Below, in pieces: positions 21,104-32,142 of a stretch of 37,031 bases of DNA. The notes under the pieces are model-generated. The model was given only the letters and a program-made list of their open reading frames with translations, had not been told where the DNA came from and did not search any database. The DNA comes from Terramyces sp. JEL0728 (Eukaryota; Chytridiomycota; Chytridiomycetes; Rhizophydiales; Terramycetaceae): assembly GCA_027603945.1 (NCBI GenBank), contig JADIIU010000123.1:1-37031 (forward strand), in the 5' to 3' direction. The number at the start of each line of letters is the position of its first letter. Position 1 is the first letter of the stretch. A program made the position numbers and the translations under genes.

Positions 21104-24100
21104 TTATCTTCTGCCTCTGCGACCCCTGGTTCCTCGCCCACCTCTACCACCAGCTCTTCCACCTCTTCCATACGCGCTTTCAGGAGCAACATACTTGTGT
21201 TCATTCGCAACCGACATCAAGCTATTCAAAGTCTGATAGGCGGAATCCATTGCAGTGTAGAACGAAAGTCTATCCTGGCATACGGTCTTGTCCAATCCTT
21301 GCAATCGTGAAATGTTCAGAGCTTTGGTCTTGAGCAACATGTTTACTTTGCTCATGTTGGTAAATATGACATTCATTGATTCTGAAGCACCAGCATTATC
21401 AAAGAGTATCTGGAGCATTGGATTAAAGACATCAGCATGGTCGCTTCGTCCGACAACATAGTCTTTTCCCTTCTTCTTTAATTGCGCTTCAAAGTCCATA
21501 TACCTTTGCATTGAACTAACTACGTGATTGGCGATATGGTAGACAAAGTATTTGCTTGACGAGCGATCCATTTCCAATTTAACGTTCAAGACATAATCGC
21601 GAGATAGTGCAAAGATTGACGAATTTACAGTTTCATCGATTCCATACCAATGAGGAAGGCGGCAAAGAGCCAGCGACTTTGCTCGGATTGCATCGAGTGA
21701 ATCTTCGCTGCTATTGATCAATTTCAAGATGACATTATCAAAGTAACGCAGGGCAATCTCCTTCTTTGAAAAGACAATTTCCTTGATTTCACCAATAAAC
21801 CCTTCAACCCCATAGAATTGGCTCTTGACATCTGCAAACTGGTTCCACAAAGGATCCCAGAATTCAGAACTTGGAATATTCATTGCCATAAAGAGACTTG
21901 TAACTCCGCCAGATTCAACCATAGATTCGATGGCACTCCAGATTGCCTCGCTGTTGCTGAGGTTAAGCATTTCAATAATTGTCTCGACCAAACAGCTGCT
22001 TACCTTGGAGTGAAGATTCTTGAACTTTTTCCAGATCTGCAACAACATATTTTCACCTTCCTTGTATTCAGACAAAACTCTAATAATGGCCGTCATCGAT
22101 GCAACCCCAAGAGTATTAAACTTTTCAGTGACAATTTCTTCGAGCTTTCTATAAAAGAGGATTCCACCAACTTTAGCCAACTGTCCCAAGCTGTTGATCA
22201 AGAATACGTTCACATCTCGGTCTTCAATCCATTTAGGCGATAGGATCAAGTCCAGCACTTTCATGAATTCTGCTTCTTTGGAAATCAGAGCACCGGCAAG
22301 AGACTTTTTGACGAAAGCATGAGGAGGGGCTTCTTTGTCTTCATTCAACTTTTCCCACAACAACGCAATTTCCCCAACGGATGTGCTTGACAAGTGCGCA
22401 AAACGCTGAACAGCCAAAACCTTACGCTCAATCTTTTCAGTTGGGTCCATTGCAATGAATTTATACAATCCCGCAAGCTGTTGTTGCTCTTTGGTAGACA
22501 TGCGGTTCAAGAAAGCAGCATTTGGAATCAAAAAGTTTGGATCGCCAGGGTTTCCAATAGTAAACACACCCTTTGTGAATAGTTGAGACCCACGCTGGAA
22601 CTCCTTCTTGACTGTTTCCAGAACAAGCTCTGGCCGATGAAGCAACAAATCAGACAGTACCTGCTTTATATACAACGCAGATGGACATACAGTTACCAAC
22701 TGGATTGCATTATCGATCAACGTCTTTCTGATTCCATGGCTCTTGAGGAACAGTCTTTCGGCGTATCTATTTTCGTACTGGTTTACAACAAATTTCAAAT
22801 CACTCCACAAAGACTGGTGATGTTTGCCGGCGTACTTGATTTCCCACAGGTACTCGATACCAGAAATTTGAATCTTTAACAGTTGAATAATCGCTTGTGC
22901 CTCTGCTTGGCCAAGTTCTATTTGTTTGAAGATTTCTATTCCATACTTTGTTTTTTGAACTTTGCCAACGAATTCTTCTGAATTTGCAAAATCTAATAAT
23001 TCTTTCACCAAAAACAAGTCTTGGATACGTCTGTACGACTGTGTGTTTCTAACGGTATCATTATCACAAATAAAGCCCTTCAAAACGGTGAATATGTTGT
23101 TTAGGGTTTTTGATGGTAAATGGAACCGAATATAAAAGTCTTTCAGTTGGATAAATCTGTCAATTGTACCATAGCTGAGATGGTCTTCAACGTCTTTTGG
23201 AAGTTTGCCGTTCAGCATTTGCATCTGTTCAGGAGCCAATACCTTTTCATACAATCCAAGCACTACAGTCTCATACTTTCTTGTCACAGCCCGCATTGCA
23301 GTTCGCAGTCTTTTACGCAATTTGACATCGGACTTTGCGAAAAAGTCAATGATTCCATCATCGCTGCTGGCTGCCATAGGGAATACAAATGCTTGCTTGG
23401 CAAACGAATCGGATTGACGTCTAGAGTACGCTGTAAATTTCATGTTGAAAAGATATTCAAACCACAGCTGGTATACCTTTAATCTTTCATCCACTGTATC
23501 AATTGCGTATGGATACGGGTTAAATTTCAGCTCCTTCAAGAGCAAAAAGTATAACAAGCCGTTGGTAATTTGCTGAACATATCCCTGGAAAGATTCATTG
23601 ATTGCAGGATATGCAGTTGGCTCACAGTTGTATCTATCTTCAATCACTTCATTAAGGACTTCAATCAGTTTGACATTGCTTTCATAGCTTTCAATAAACA
23701 GCTTTTCGTCAATTGGAGCAACTTTTGGAAGATATAGTGACATCAAGCGGGGAAAGATTTGCAAGACAGGGTGCGTAAGACCTAAACGTGTAAATTCAAC
23801 CCTTCGTATTTTGCTTTCAACCCATTGGCATACTGGCAATACAGTGTCCAGTGTGGTAAATTTTCTGTTGCGCTCTACAAACGCCATAGCACCATTTACA
23901 GCAGTTGAAAAGTACGTTAATCTTTCTGGCTGTTCCCTTATCAAGGTCTGTCTGCGTAATATCATTCTTTGCACTCTTCTATCATATGGGTTAAGATGAG
24001 GAGAAAGATAGCTTTCAAAGACTGTAGGATCCTTGGTCTTGTCATTTAAGGACCAGTCTTCGTCGAAAAACATTGCCAACGCATCCTTTCTAGGCAAAGT

Positions 24101-26488
24101 CTCCAGGTATTTCACAATTTTGATTCCAAGATCTTCAGTCAAACTCTTCCTGGTTGAATAGAATCCATTAAGGATTCTGTAAACGGTTTGTACTCTGTTA
24201 TTGTATGTTGGCAGATCAAGGGCATCCCCAAGTAACTTTACAAGGTTTCGAGATGTTTCCTGATCGAAAAACATTTCCATGGTAACTTTCTTTTCCAATG
24301 TACCCATGTCTGGAAGAGACGACATGAATGATTCAAAGAATTGCAGGGTAATTTCGTCACTCTTCCAATCAGATATGGTGATACCAAGATCCAATGGGTA
24401 GGCAAACAATGCAACTCTAGTCCTGGCAATCTTGTGAAGCTTGTCAACATTCCCTACCATTAGATAGTAGTAAGTCGCTTGTGTCAAAATTTCATTTATC
24501 ATTGGAAAGTAATCAAATTGAACCTTTTCATACTTTACCAACCAAAAGTCGCAGAATTGATCAACAATTGGTGTCCACGTGTCGGAAGGGCTATTATGGA
24601 TCAATTGGATGAACAGCGGCTTGGTCTTGGTGAATAAATCAAGCAATTTCTTGTCGTTCAGGTCAACAGTAACTGAATCCAAGATCTTTTTCCAGACGAC
24701 CAATACTTTTGGGCCGAAATCGTACCATTTCCAGAATAGTGAATAAATGCCAAAGACTTTGGTCCTTACAGCGCTAAAGAAATCATTTAATGGGCCTTCA
24801 GGAATAGTGCTGGAAGCAAATAAGAAGTTGTCCATTGCATATTGGTGCGTTACAACGTTTGAGATGGTCATGACAGGCGAATTGAAATTCGTAAATAGTT
24901 TCAAGAACACTATTTCTTGGAACTCGTAGTAGTTTTGTTCAGTGATTTTTACGCTAAACATCTTGTCGAGGATGTTTCTGTAAAATGAAAACAAGCGCGT
25001 GTACCCTTCCAACAATACAGAAGTTCCAATCTTTGGATCTTTCTTGTCTGCATTGAGATACAGTGCTTTCAACTTTTTGGTCAAGTCTGCAAACACTTTT
25101 TGGAATATTTTGAACGCGATATCAATGAAATTGGTTCTGCAAATCTTTGTGATGGCTGCAGAATCTACCAAGACGCTAAAGTTGTTTTGCTCCAAGAACG
25201 GCTTTAGTTCATCAAAAGCAGTGATCAATGTTTTTTCCCAATTATCAATCAATTGGATAGTCTTTGCGGTCGAAGGCCAGTTATTTTTTTCAATGGATTT
25301 CATGATAAATTCAGCTGCGTATCTTTGCTTGTTGAACGACTCAAAGGAGGCACTGTAATCGTATTCAATATTATTTTGGTGGATAATATTTTTTACTCGT
25401 TTGAATGAATCGAGAATTAAGTCTGCCTTCAACTCCAACTTTGATCCCTTGCTGCAGGTATTGTTTATCCAATCCCAGATTTGGTCAGCCATCGATCTAA
25501 ACAAAAGATTTGGATCGTTGAGTTCCTTTTCCAACAGCCCAAGCCAGAACTTGACATCTTTTTCCTTCCTGGTGGAACTAAACAGATTAAACACTAGGAC
25601 GAGTTCAACTCTATCATCGTCAATTCCCAACTGTTCGTCCTTCTTTACTACAGAGCCGCTCCGTAGTTTTACTGGCGGATATTGCAAATACAGATAAACT
25701 ACTTTGTGGAGGAAGTCCACGGGGAATGCGCTGTTAAAGTAGGCCAAAAACCTGTACCATTCACTCTGTCTTTCAAAGATTCCCAGTTTTCCAATCTTTT
25801 GCACAAAGTAATTCAGGATTACGTCCTTGTGGTAATCTAAAAGGCTTTTCCAAGGAACGTTGGCGCTGTACACCCAATATTCATCCAAAAGACTTGCCAA
25901 ACATTCTGGAGAAACAGTATATAACATTTCGCAAACTTGTGCATTGGATAGTCCGTAACGATCTATTGTTAATTGATGAATACCCTTGTCTTTTACAATC
26001 GCGTCTAAAATTGCCGTTCTTCTAAACCGAATACAATTCTTGATCAACAAGCCTTGCACTGTTTTGGAAGATTGATCATAGAAAGAGAAAATCAGAGTGT
26101 CGCTTGCAGAGGAGCGGACAATTGCCGGCAAGATGATTTTTCTGGCAACCACAGGAAGTAATTGCTTTTCCTTGTTGAACCAACCGACCACTCGCTCATG
26201 AATCTCTGGGTGTTTTAGGATCATTGAGGATATGAGCAAACTCGCATTGGTTTGAAGGGAAACTTGCTTGTGAATGTCATCAAGCAACAGCACCTGCTCA
26301 ACTGCATCCAACGCACCCGGTTTTGGTGTTTGAGCGTAGTGGTTGACCACTTTTTGTTGGACTGAAGAAGACAATCCTTCAAGGTCCTTGCTGATGGAAA
26401 GGAGCGCATCTTTGGTTAACGACGGGTATTTCGTATTCAGTTGCAAAACTAATTGTTCGCTAACGTTAATTGAAAAACACCTTTGCAT
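21104..26488 (-). CDS. Large intronless helical protein with C-terminal RGG box, function unknown
   Basis: 1794 residues in one uninterrupted frame, the largest gene here and without a single intron, unlike most neighbours. I do not recognise the family. The sequence is mostly predicted alpha-helical. Stretches such as FVKKSLAGALISKEAEFMKV and DVNVFLINSLGQLAKVGG in the last third look like HEAT/ARM-type helical repeats. The last ~20 residues are an Arg/Gly tail (YGRGGRAGGRGGRGTRG), typical of RNA-binding or methylated proteins. No catalytic motif, signal peptide or membrane segment is apparent. Codon usage looks similar to its neighbours, so recent transfer is not obvious. It would suit a cytosolic or nuclear scaffold, possibly RNA-associated; this is inference. 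Confidence 0.85.
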   Translation of the reverse strand: MQRCFSINVSEQLVLQLNTKYPSLTKDALLSISKDLEGLSSSVQQKVVNHYAQTPKPGALDAVEQVLLLDDIHKQVSLQTNASLLISSMILKHPEIHERVVGWFNKEKQLLPVVARKIILPAIVRSSASDTLIFSFYDQSSKTVQGLLIKNCIRFRRTAILDAIVKDKGIHQLTIDRYGLSNAQVCEMLYTVSPECLASLLDEYWVYSANVPWKSLLDYHKDVILNYFVQKIGKLGIFERQSEWYRFLAYFNSAFPVDFLHKVVYLYLQYPPVKLRSGSVVKKDEQLGIDDDRVELVLVFNLFSSTRKEKDVKFWLGLLEKELNDPNLLFRSMADQIWDWINNTCSKGSKLELKADLILDSFKRVKNIIHQNNIEYDYSASFESFNKQRYAAEFIMKSIEKNNWPSTAKTIQLIDNWEKTLITAFDELKPFLEQNNFSVLVDSAAITKICRTNFIDIAFKIFQKVFADLTKKLKALYLNADKKDPKIGTSVLLEGYTRLFSFYRNILDKMFSVKITEQNYYEFQEIVFLKLFTNFNSPVMTISNVVTHQYAMDNFLFASSTIPEGPLNDFFSAVRTKVFGIYSLFWKWYDFGPKVLVVWKKILDSVTVDLNDKKLLDLFTKTKPLFIQLIHNSPSDTWTPIVDQFCDFWLVKYEKVQFDYFPMINEILTQATYYYLMVGNVDKLHKIARTRVALFAYPLDLGITISDWKSDEITLQFFESFMSSLPDMGTLEKKVTMEMFFDQETSRNLVKLLGDALDLPTYNNRVQTVYRILNGFYSTRKSLTEDLGIKIVKYLETLPRKDALAMFFDEDWSLNDKTKDPTVFESYLSPHLNPYDRRVQRMILRRQTLIREQPERLTYFSTAVNGAMAFVERNRKFTTLDTVLPVCQWVESKIRRVEFTRLGLTHPVLQIFPRLMSLYLPKVAPIDEKLFIESYESNVKLIEVLNEVIEDRYNCEPTAYPAINESFQGYVQQITNGLLYFLLLKELKFNPYPYAIDTVDERLKVYQLWFEYLFNMKFTAYSRRQSDSFAKQAFVFPMAASSDDGIIDFFAKSDVKLRKRLRTAMRAVTRKYETVVLGLYEKVLAPEQMQMLNGKLPKDVEDHLSYGTIDRFIQLKDFYIRFHLPSKTLNNIFTVLKGFICDNDTVRNTQSYRRIQDLFLVKELLDFANSEEFVGKVQKTKYGIEIFKQIELGQAEAQAIIQLLKIQISGIEYLWEIKYAGKHHQSLWSDLKFVVNQYENRYAERLFLKSHGIRKTLIDNAIQLVTVCPSALYIKQVLSDLLLHRPELVLETVKKEFQRGSQLFTKGVFTIGNPGDPNFLIPNAAFLNRMSTKEQQQLAGLYKFIAMDPTEKIERKVLAVQRFAHLSSTSVGEIALLWEKLNEDKEAPPHAFVKKSLAGALISKEAEFMKVLDLILSPKWIEDRDVNVFLINSLGQLAKVGGILFYRKLEEIVTEKFNTLGVASMTAIIRVLSEYKEGENMLLQIWKKFKNLHSKVSSCLVETIIEMLNLSNSEAIWSAIESMVESGGVTSLFMAMNIPSSEFWDPLWNQFADVKSQFYGVEGFIGEIKEIVFSKKEIALRYFDNVILKLINSSEDSLDAIRAKSLALCRLPHWYGIDETVNSSIFALSRDYVLNVKLEMDRSSSKYFVYHIANHVVSSMQRYMDFEAQLKKKGKDYVVGRSDHADVFNPMLQILFDNAGASESMNVIFTNMSKVNMLLKTKALNISRLQGLDKTVCQDRLSFYTAMDSAYQTLNSLMSVANEHKYVAPESAYGRGGRAGGRGGRGTRGRRGRR

Positions 26489-26713
26489 TTGGAATCCTTT
26501 TGTTGGATTTTCTTGAAAGCCGAGTTGCTTTTATGTGAAAACATGAGTCATGTGACTTGATTAACAGGCAAAGTTCAACCATAGACAATCTAGAGTTATC
26601 AACCAGCTTGGATGTCCTCGGAGAGATATGAAATTGCTGCTGTCCGAGTTGGACCAATCTCCCAGTATTCGCGGATAATCAGACGCATGAATTTTATTAA
26701 TGACAGAAATGAC

Positions 26714-27345
26714 TCACTCACTCAAATCAACAACTCTGGCCTTTGTCACTTTCTTGAATCTGTCAATAGGAAGAGCAATTTTCCAATCGACGTGTCCCGC
26801 ACCTAAAAACAAGACAGACGGCTGGAATTAACAACAATTACTTTTAATCTATCAATATTATCCGTTAGTAGCACTGGTACGGTTTCCAGCATTCCAATTG
26901 GCGTTACACCATTGTTTCCATATCCAGTAAGTTTGAGTGCTACTTCTTCTGGCGCAATTCTCATATTGATTGCCTTTGAGCTTTGCTGGCCCCATTCCTT
27001 CATCAAAGCATTTAGTTTTTTGTTGTTTATCTTGTCAGTATACTGAACGACCACCAGTATATATTTCGGATGGATGTAATCCAGCTGATTATCCTGTCCT
27101 TCTTTTGGCCTCCATTTTGTGTTTTCAAACAATAGGGATTTACATAAATGGTCAATTGACGGTGCTTGCAGTCTATCTCTCCGTTGTTCCAAGGGCCATT
27201 CGTAATAATCTGATTCAACTGAATAAAAATTGCTGACGTCATCAATCCCTAACTCTTTTGCGGCATCAATTACTTGAAGAGCAGCTTTAGGGATATCTCC
27301 ATGCTGCTGTGTCTTTACTCTTTCTAAAAAATTCTCCAAATACAT
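26714..27345 (-). CDS. YbaK/ProRS-associated aminoacyl-tRNA deacylase-like protein
   Basis: Exons 27345-26842 and 26821-26714 with one 20-nt intron encode 203 residues. The start is the ATG at 27345 (MYLENFLERVK); an upstream reading lacks a supported start. Blocks CKSLLFENTKW, YILVVVQYTDKINNKKL, GYGNNGVTPIGMLETVPVLL and, after the intron, LFLGAGHVDWKIAL are those of the YbaK fold, which hydrolyses mischarged tRNAs. Splicing is required because the glycine-rich end is in another frame. TTTTTGAAATTT lies just upstream of the ATG. The substrate, for instance mischarged tRNA-Pro, is unknown. Confidence 0.88.
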
Positions 27346-27441
27346 TAGAAATTTCAAAAATATTTTTTCCTGATAGATGCCCACAAGGTAAACTACTCAT
27401 GTTACCACAGCCAGTAATATCCATAAGTGAGCACTTGAACT

Positions 27442-28394
27442 TTATTCTAATTTTTTGGGTTCAACTTTATCCAGAGGGTGAGATTTAAGCCATTCCTTTA
27501 GAGCTGTCGGCTTATCTGAACAAATACCATTCGCACCCAAAGATCTCGCTCTCTCCCATTTTTCAGGATCATTTAGAGCCCCGCTACCGTCACGACCAAA
27601 GTAGATAACAGAAACTCCCCTTTCGTTCATAGCTTTAACGTATCCTCTATCTGCAAACAGTGTCATATCAGGGCATATCAACGCGGATTCTCTGAATTCC
27701 ATAATATTCAGCAATCCGATCTTGTACAGCATCACTGATTTCAACCCTCGGTACATGTCAAAAAACAGCGGAATTGAATCGCCAAAGTGATTGTGGCAAT
27801 ATTCGTTGATTGATGGCTTGAATGATCCCCAAACTGTGATTTTCTCCCTATTGTATTGCTGAATCATTTTGCCCACTTTAATCACCAGTTCTTCTGGCCC
27901 ATTCTTGCAATCCACTTGCATTGCACAGTTGGGAAACTCTTTCAAGACCGATTCAAAGAGTGGTATACGGTAAGAGTCTGGATTATTCACCACTTGCTTC
28001 TTCTCCAACAAATCTTGCGGGACAATGAGCTTGGGCAAGTCCTTGAAATCGCTGTCATTAGTGCAAATTACTAATCAGAGATTTTACTCTTTAACCCACA
28101 CATCTTTTCCAGTGTATTGTCATGGAAAACTACTATTTCTCCATCTTTGGTCATTTGAACATCCATTTCTAGCATAAATCAACAATAACCCAAAATATCG
28201 GCATTTATACTGGCAGAATACCTAAACCCGGGAAGTGTATTTTCAACCCACTCTCTAGATCCTCCTCTATGGGACATGTAGGTGTGTGGGAATGGGAGAC
28301 CGTTCTTCATTTTGGTAACCTGCTTGCTCTTCAATAGTTTGTATCCAACAAGTGAAGTTGTAGCAATGATAACAAGTGCTGCAGTCGTTGCCAT
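27442..28394 (-). CDS. Glycerophosphodiester phosphodiesterase, membrane-anchored (GDPD1-like)
   Basis: Exons 28394-28190, 28168-28072, 28051-27442 with introns of 21 and 20 nt encode 303 residues. An N-terminal membrane segment (TAALVIIATTSLVGYKLL) precedes the GDPD domain. The catalytic motifs are HRGGSREWVENTLPGF (His-Arg and Glu) and, formed across intron 1, LEMDVQMTKDGEIVVFHD (Glu-x-Asp, His). Later blocks YFGRDGSGALND and GANGICSDKP suit the C-terminal side of the TIM barrel. Layout resembles human GDPD1/GDE4, which hydrolyse glycerophospho- or lysophospholipids. TATAAA lies 20-26 bp before the ATG, and GAATAAA overlaps the stop. Confidence 0.93.
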
Positions 28395-28605
28395 CGGTGT
28401 TTTGTTGGAAAGTTTTATAGTTTAAAAGGGAAAATTTGGCTATGACGTCATTGCGGCACCTGAAAATGAAACAACTGAAATACCGTTGATGTCATTGAAA
28501 TAAATCAGATCACTGACCTTTTGTGATTGATTGACTATTGCAGTTTAGGACTGTGTGGAATTTGTGGATTAAGCAACAATCAAAAGAATTAAGGTTACAC
28601 GAAAA

Positions 28606-30439
28606 TCAATGTATTTGCCCTTTTATATCCACACCCTTCTTTTCCATAAGCTGGACTTGTTCAACAAGTACCCCATACGCGATCTTACAATCAATTTGAT
28701 CTTCTTCAATTTCAACACCATACTTTTGTATAAACCCTCTTGTTTCCCTGATTTCATTTTTCTTTGGGTTAGATAAAGAAAATCCTAAAAACAGAGAAAG
28801 CTGGTGGACAGATAGCTTTGGTCGGAAGGATTTGGTTAGCTTCCTGAATAAATTAAGTCGTTCCCGTGCTATGAATTGGTCCATCAAGTATCCCGACATG
28901 TTTGGTGCAGAGTGGTATAGCTTAAAGAATGAATTGAAATCACCGGTGGATAAACTCGACCTTACTGCTAGCGCGTGTTTCACATTTGGCCCTGGATCTG
29001 TGATACTACCTAGTAATTTGATTAGATCCTTTCTGTTGAACGTATGAAGCATATAAATGATCCGATACGAAATAAACTCATCTTTACAACCTGGCTGATT
29101 AAAAATGTTATATAATTGATTCAATTGAGCAGCACATTGATTGTATTCTCCCAAATCACCCTGAGTTAAAGAAAAATACCTTTTCAATGGCAATCCTTGC
29201 ATGGGTTTCATACACTTTGGCAGTAAACTCATTTTTAATTTGCTGGACTGTTAAATCCTGTCGAAGACTTTTAAACTGGTCGCAAATAAAGGTATAGTTT
29301 TCTTCTCTCTTCCATTTCTGTTTAAGGTGCTCTAGGGTTTTTGTAAGAACGCTTAGCGGTCTAACGGTGGAGGGATCCGGTGCTGTAGTTAGTCTTAGGT
29401 AAGGCTTTTCCAAGTCCTGGCAGGTTCCAATGATTGAAACACCATCCCAATTAACAAAATCTTGATGGTCGTCGCCATACTCCAGCCTTGCTTTTTCAAA
29501 CCTTTGCGACTGCTGCTTCTTTTTCCTTTGCTTATTCAAATGCTCATCCTTATCTGCTTTAAATCTATTTCTCCTCTGTTCTCTTCTCTTTGTTTCTATT
29601 TCCCGCTCTACAGGCGTTAAATGGCTCATATCCGGTTCTTTTTCGTCTTCTGAATCAGAATCAAATATTCCGCTTCCTACCGATGGGCTGGATACTACTG
29701 CCTTTCCTTTAGATTTCGCTAATAATTTACTTGCCTTTTTCGAGATTTGTGGGGATTTCATTAATGGTGATCTAATTTTGGGTGGTGCGTCTAGCGGTGA
29801 AGGAGTATATTGTTTTTTCGAAGCTGAAACTGGTAGATAAGCTGGAGCAAATCGCTGTGGTACTGAAGGGATGTGGTCTTGCGAAGTAAATGGACTGGAT
29901 TACAATAAAATTACTCTGGAAGAGGCATCCTGTCCCAATCAGTAGTCCAAATTGCGTTGGTATCCATTGCTACTCCAATTACTTTTTTCAGTTTAATTTC
30001 AATCATGCCTTTTGTTGCTGGGGTACTTGAATTTATCGCTCTACTTAAATAGCTCTTTAGACTCTCTGGCCATCCTTGACTTGCTTGCTGATCTACATTA
30101 ATGAAATGTTACTATTATTCTGAGATAATACTGCTGGTTTTGGCTGTTGCTGCTGCTGGTATTGTACTCCAGCAAGCTGGTATTGCGTTCCAGAATAGTT
30201 GGGATACTGTTGATACATCACTGGGTTTGCTTGAACTGTACCGTACGATCTTGGATTAATTACAATTACTGATTATAATACTGTTGGTATTGTTGGTAGT
30301 ACTGCTGATACTGCTGGGCCAGATGCGGATTCTGGGTGAAATATTGATTCATTTGATCCTGACTCCTGTAATTAAATATCAGGTACCAAGGTGTCCCGTC
30401 AGCGTTGACAAAATGTGAGGGATTGAACTGATGATTCAT
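28606..30439 (-). CDS. SAC3/GANP-family protein, LENG8/Thp3-like
   Basis: Six exons (30439-30387, 30365-30270, 30249-30113, 30092-29915, 29894-29180, 29160-28606) with introns of 21, 20, 20, 20 and 19 nt encode 577 residues. A Gln/Tyr-rich N-terminus is followed by [13 protein letters not shown] and [13 protein letters not shown] (across intron 4), a basic/acidic linker, and the SAC3/GANP domain: [42 protein letters not shown] (across intron 5). This order matches LENG8 and yeast Thp3, linked to transcription elongation and mRNA processing with a Csn12 partner. The start lies 27 bp from the divergent MECR start. The fourth-exon reading is fixed by frame through to [11 protein letters not shown]. 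Confidence 0.93.
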
Positions 30440-30466
30440 AATTTTAATTTTCTAATTTTCTCACAG
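30440..30466. promoter_or_regulatory. 27-bp divergent start-to-start region
   Basis: This is all that separates the ATG codons of the LENG8-like gene (-) and the MECR gene (+). It is nearly pure A/T apart from TCTCACAG next to the MECR ATG. Each promoter must therefore overlap the coding region of the other gene, or the two are co-regulated. Confidence 0.6.
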
Positions 30467-31639
30467 ATGTATCGCCAAGTAAGGAGTATCACATCCAAAG
30501 CATTGTTTTTTCGGTCCCATGGAAAACCAGAAGCTGTGTTGTCAGTAAAGAACTACGATTTGGCAATGAGTAACGAACAGGTGGTGGTAAAAGTACTCGC
30601 TGCTCCTGTTAATCCATCTGATATAAACATCATCGAAGGTATGTGACGTTTAATGTAGGGACATATCCTATTAAGCCGATTTGGACCGAGTTGGGGGCAA
30701 TTGGGGGGCAAGAAGGGTAGGTTTATCTTACTTTAGAGTTGGAGAAGTGGTAGAGGTTGGATCCAAAGTATCGCACCTTCGACCAGGTGACTGGGTATTA
30801 CCAGTCAAGCAATCATTTAGTAATTGGTGCTTACCTAGACACCTGGCAAACCTACGCAACTGCGAACGCAGCGAATGTGGTAAAGTTGGAAAACGTCAAA
30901 GAAATCTCTCCAATCCTAGCCGCTACTATCTCTGTAAACCCGCCAACAGGTACTCGTGGTTAATGCGAGCTTATAGAATGATTAAAGATTTTGTCAAGCT
31001 GGAAAGAGGAGATGTCATTATCCAAAACTCTGCAAATTCAGCTGTTGGTCAAGCCGTAATCCAATTAGCAAAAGCTTGGGGGTTCAAGACTGTCAATATT
31101 GTCAGGAACAGGTAGATACGCGCTAAAAAGACCTGATTTTGAAAATTTGGAAAAGGATTTGTCAGATTTAGGAGCCGATTTGGTAATCACCGAAGATCAA
31201 GTAAGAAGGTCCGATACCGAGAAAATGATCAATGATCTTGGGGTTCCAAGGTTAGGTTTGAATGGCGTTGGTGGTAAAAGTGCAACAAATATGGCGAGGT
31301 TGTTGGCGTAATTCGAGTTTAACCAACAGCAATGATGCATACATGGTTACATATGGCGGAATGTCAAAAGAGCCTGTCGTCATCCCTACATCTTTGCTTA
31401 TATTCAAAAACCTGACGTGTACCGGCTTTTGGATGAGTAAATGGGCTTCAGACAGACCTGATAGTGCCCGCATTGACATTTACTCTGACTTGTTTGAATT
31501 GGCTAAACAACGCAAATTCAAAGAACCTCTTCATGAAACCTGGTCTTTCAAAGACTTGCCTGGCGATCAACTGGTTAAAATCGCCTCGCGGCCTGAAAAG
31601 GGCTTTCAAAATGGTAAACGGATCCTTGTCCCAGCGTAG
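30467..31639 (+). CDS. ETR1: Mitochondrial enoyl-ACP/thioester reductase (MECR/Etr1)
   Basis: Seven exons (30467-30638, 30659-30716, 30737-30819, 30839-30949, 30970-31111, 31131-31307, 31330-31639) with introns of 20, 20, 19, 20, 19 and 22 nt encode 350 residues, the most intron-dense gene here. MYRQVRSITSKALFFR fits a mitochondrial presequence. GTYPIKP carries the family's conserved Tyr (about 60, across intron 1). GVGEVVEVGSKV and SANSAVGQAVIQLAKAWG (NADPH-binding) are MDR-superfamily blocks. The enzyme does the last step of mitochondrial fatty acid synthesis. Intron 6 is the longest seen (22 nt), and introns 4 and 5 end GAG and AAG. Confidence 0.96.
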
Positions 31640-31701
31640 ACACGCTCGTATGAGTCACTAGTCCAATCTCCACAGAAAGTAAAATTCCAATAAACATTAT
31701 T

Positions 31702-31920
31702 TTATTCAGGCTTATAAACTGGAGGCGGTTCTCTTGCCGGTAGTTGATTTTCTTGGGGTTCATGATACATTGGTAGCACAAGATCTGCTTCGTTTAACTT
31801 TGGCGGTTGAATCCAGAGTTGTCCCTCCCACCTTTTCATAGCAAATACCATGCCAATGCACATTCCAATCAGCAACAGAAATACACTTAGCAAAATCACA
31901 ATATGTACAAGCTGATCCAT
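31702..31920 (-). CDS. Small single-pass membrane protein with PPxY tail (paralogue 1)
   Basis: 72 residues from the ATG at 31920 (MDQLVHIVILLSVFLLLIG); the frame is open 37 codons further, but the paralogue next door and a TATA-like box at 31945-31950 favour this start. One membrane segment is followed by AMKRW, then PPKLNEADLVLPMY, shared with the next gene, and a tail ending REPPPVYKPE. PPPVY is a WW-domain ligand. GAATAAA overlaps the stop. Adaptor function for a Nedd4/Rsp5 ligase is inferred. A GTTTTGGAAAGCGG motif lies farther upstream at 32046-32059. Confidence 0.7.
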   Translation of the reverse strand: MDQLVHIVILLSVFLLLIGMCIGMVFAMKRWEGQLWIQPPKLNEADLVLPMYHEPQENQLPAREPPPVYKPE

Positions 31921-32142
31921 TGGGGGCTTCATGCATACAGTGAATTTATATCCTGTCATACACTGGAACGTGAACAGCCGGGGCCGTATGATAACGGATA
32001 ATCTCCAGTAAGTCGGGTTAGTCATTCCCATCCATCTACTTTTTTGTTTTGGAAAGCGGCAGTCTGCATAGGCTATAAAAACATTTTATTTTATTAGGGA
32101 TATATAGGATTGAATGTTGTGGTATAATACATTTTTACAGTT

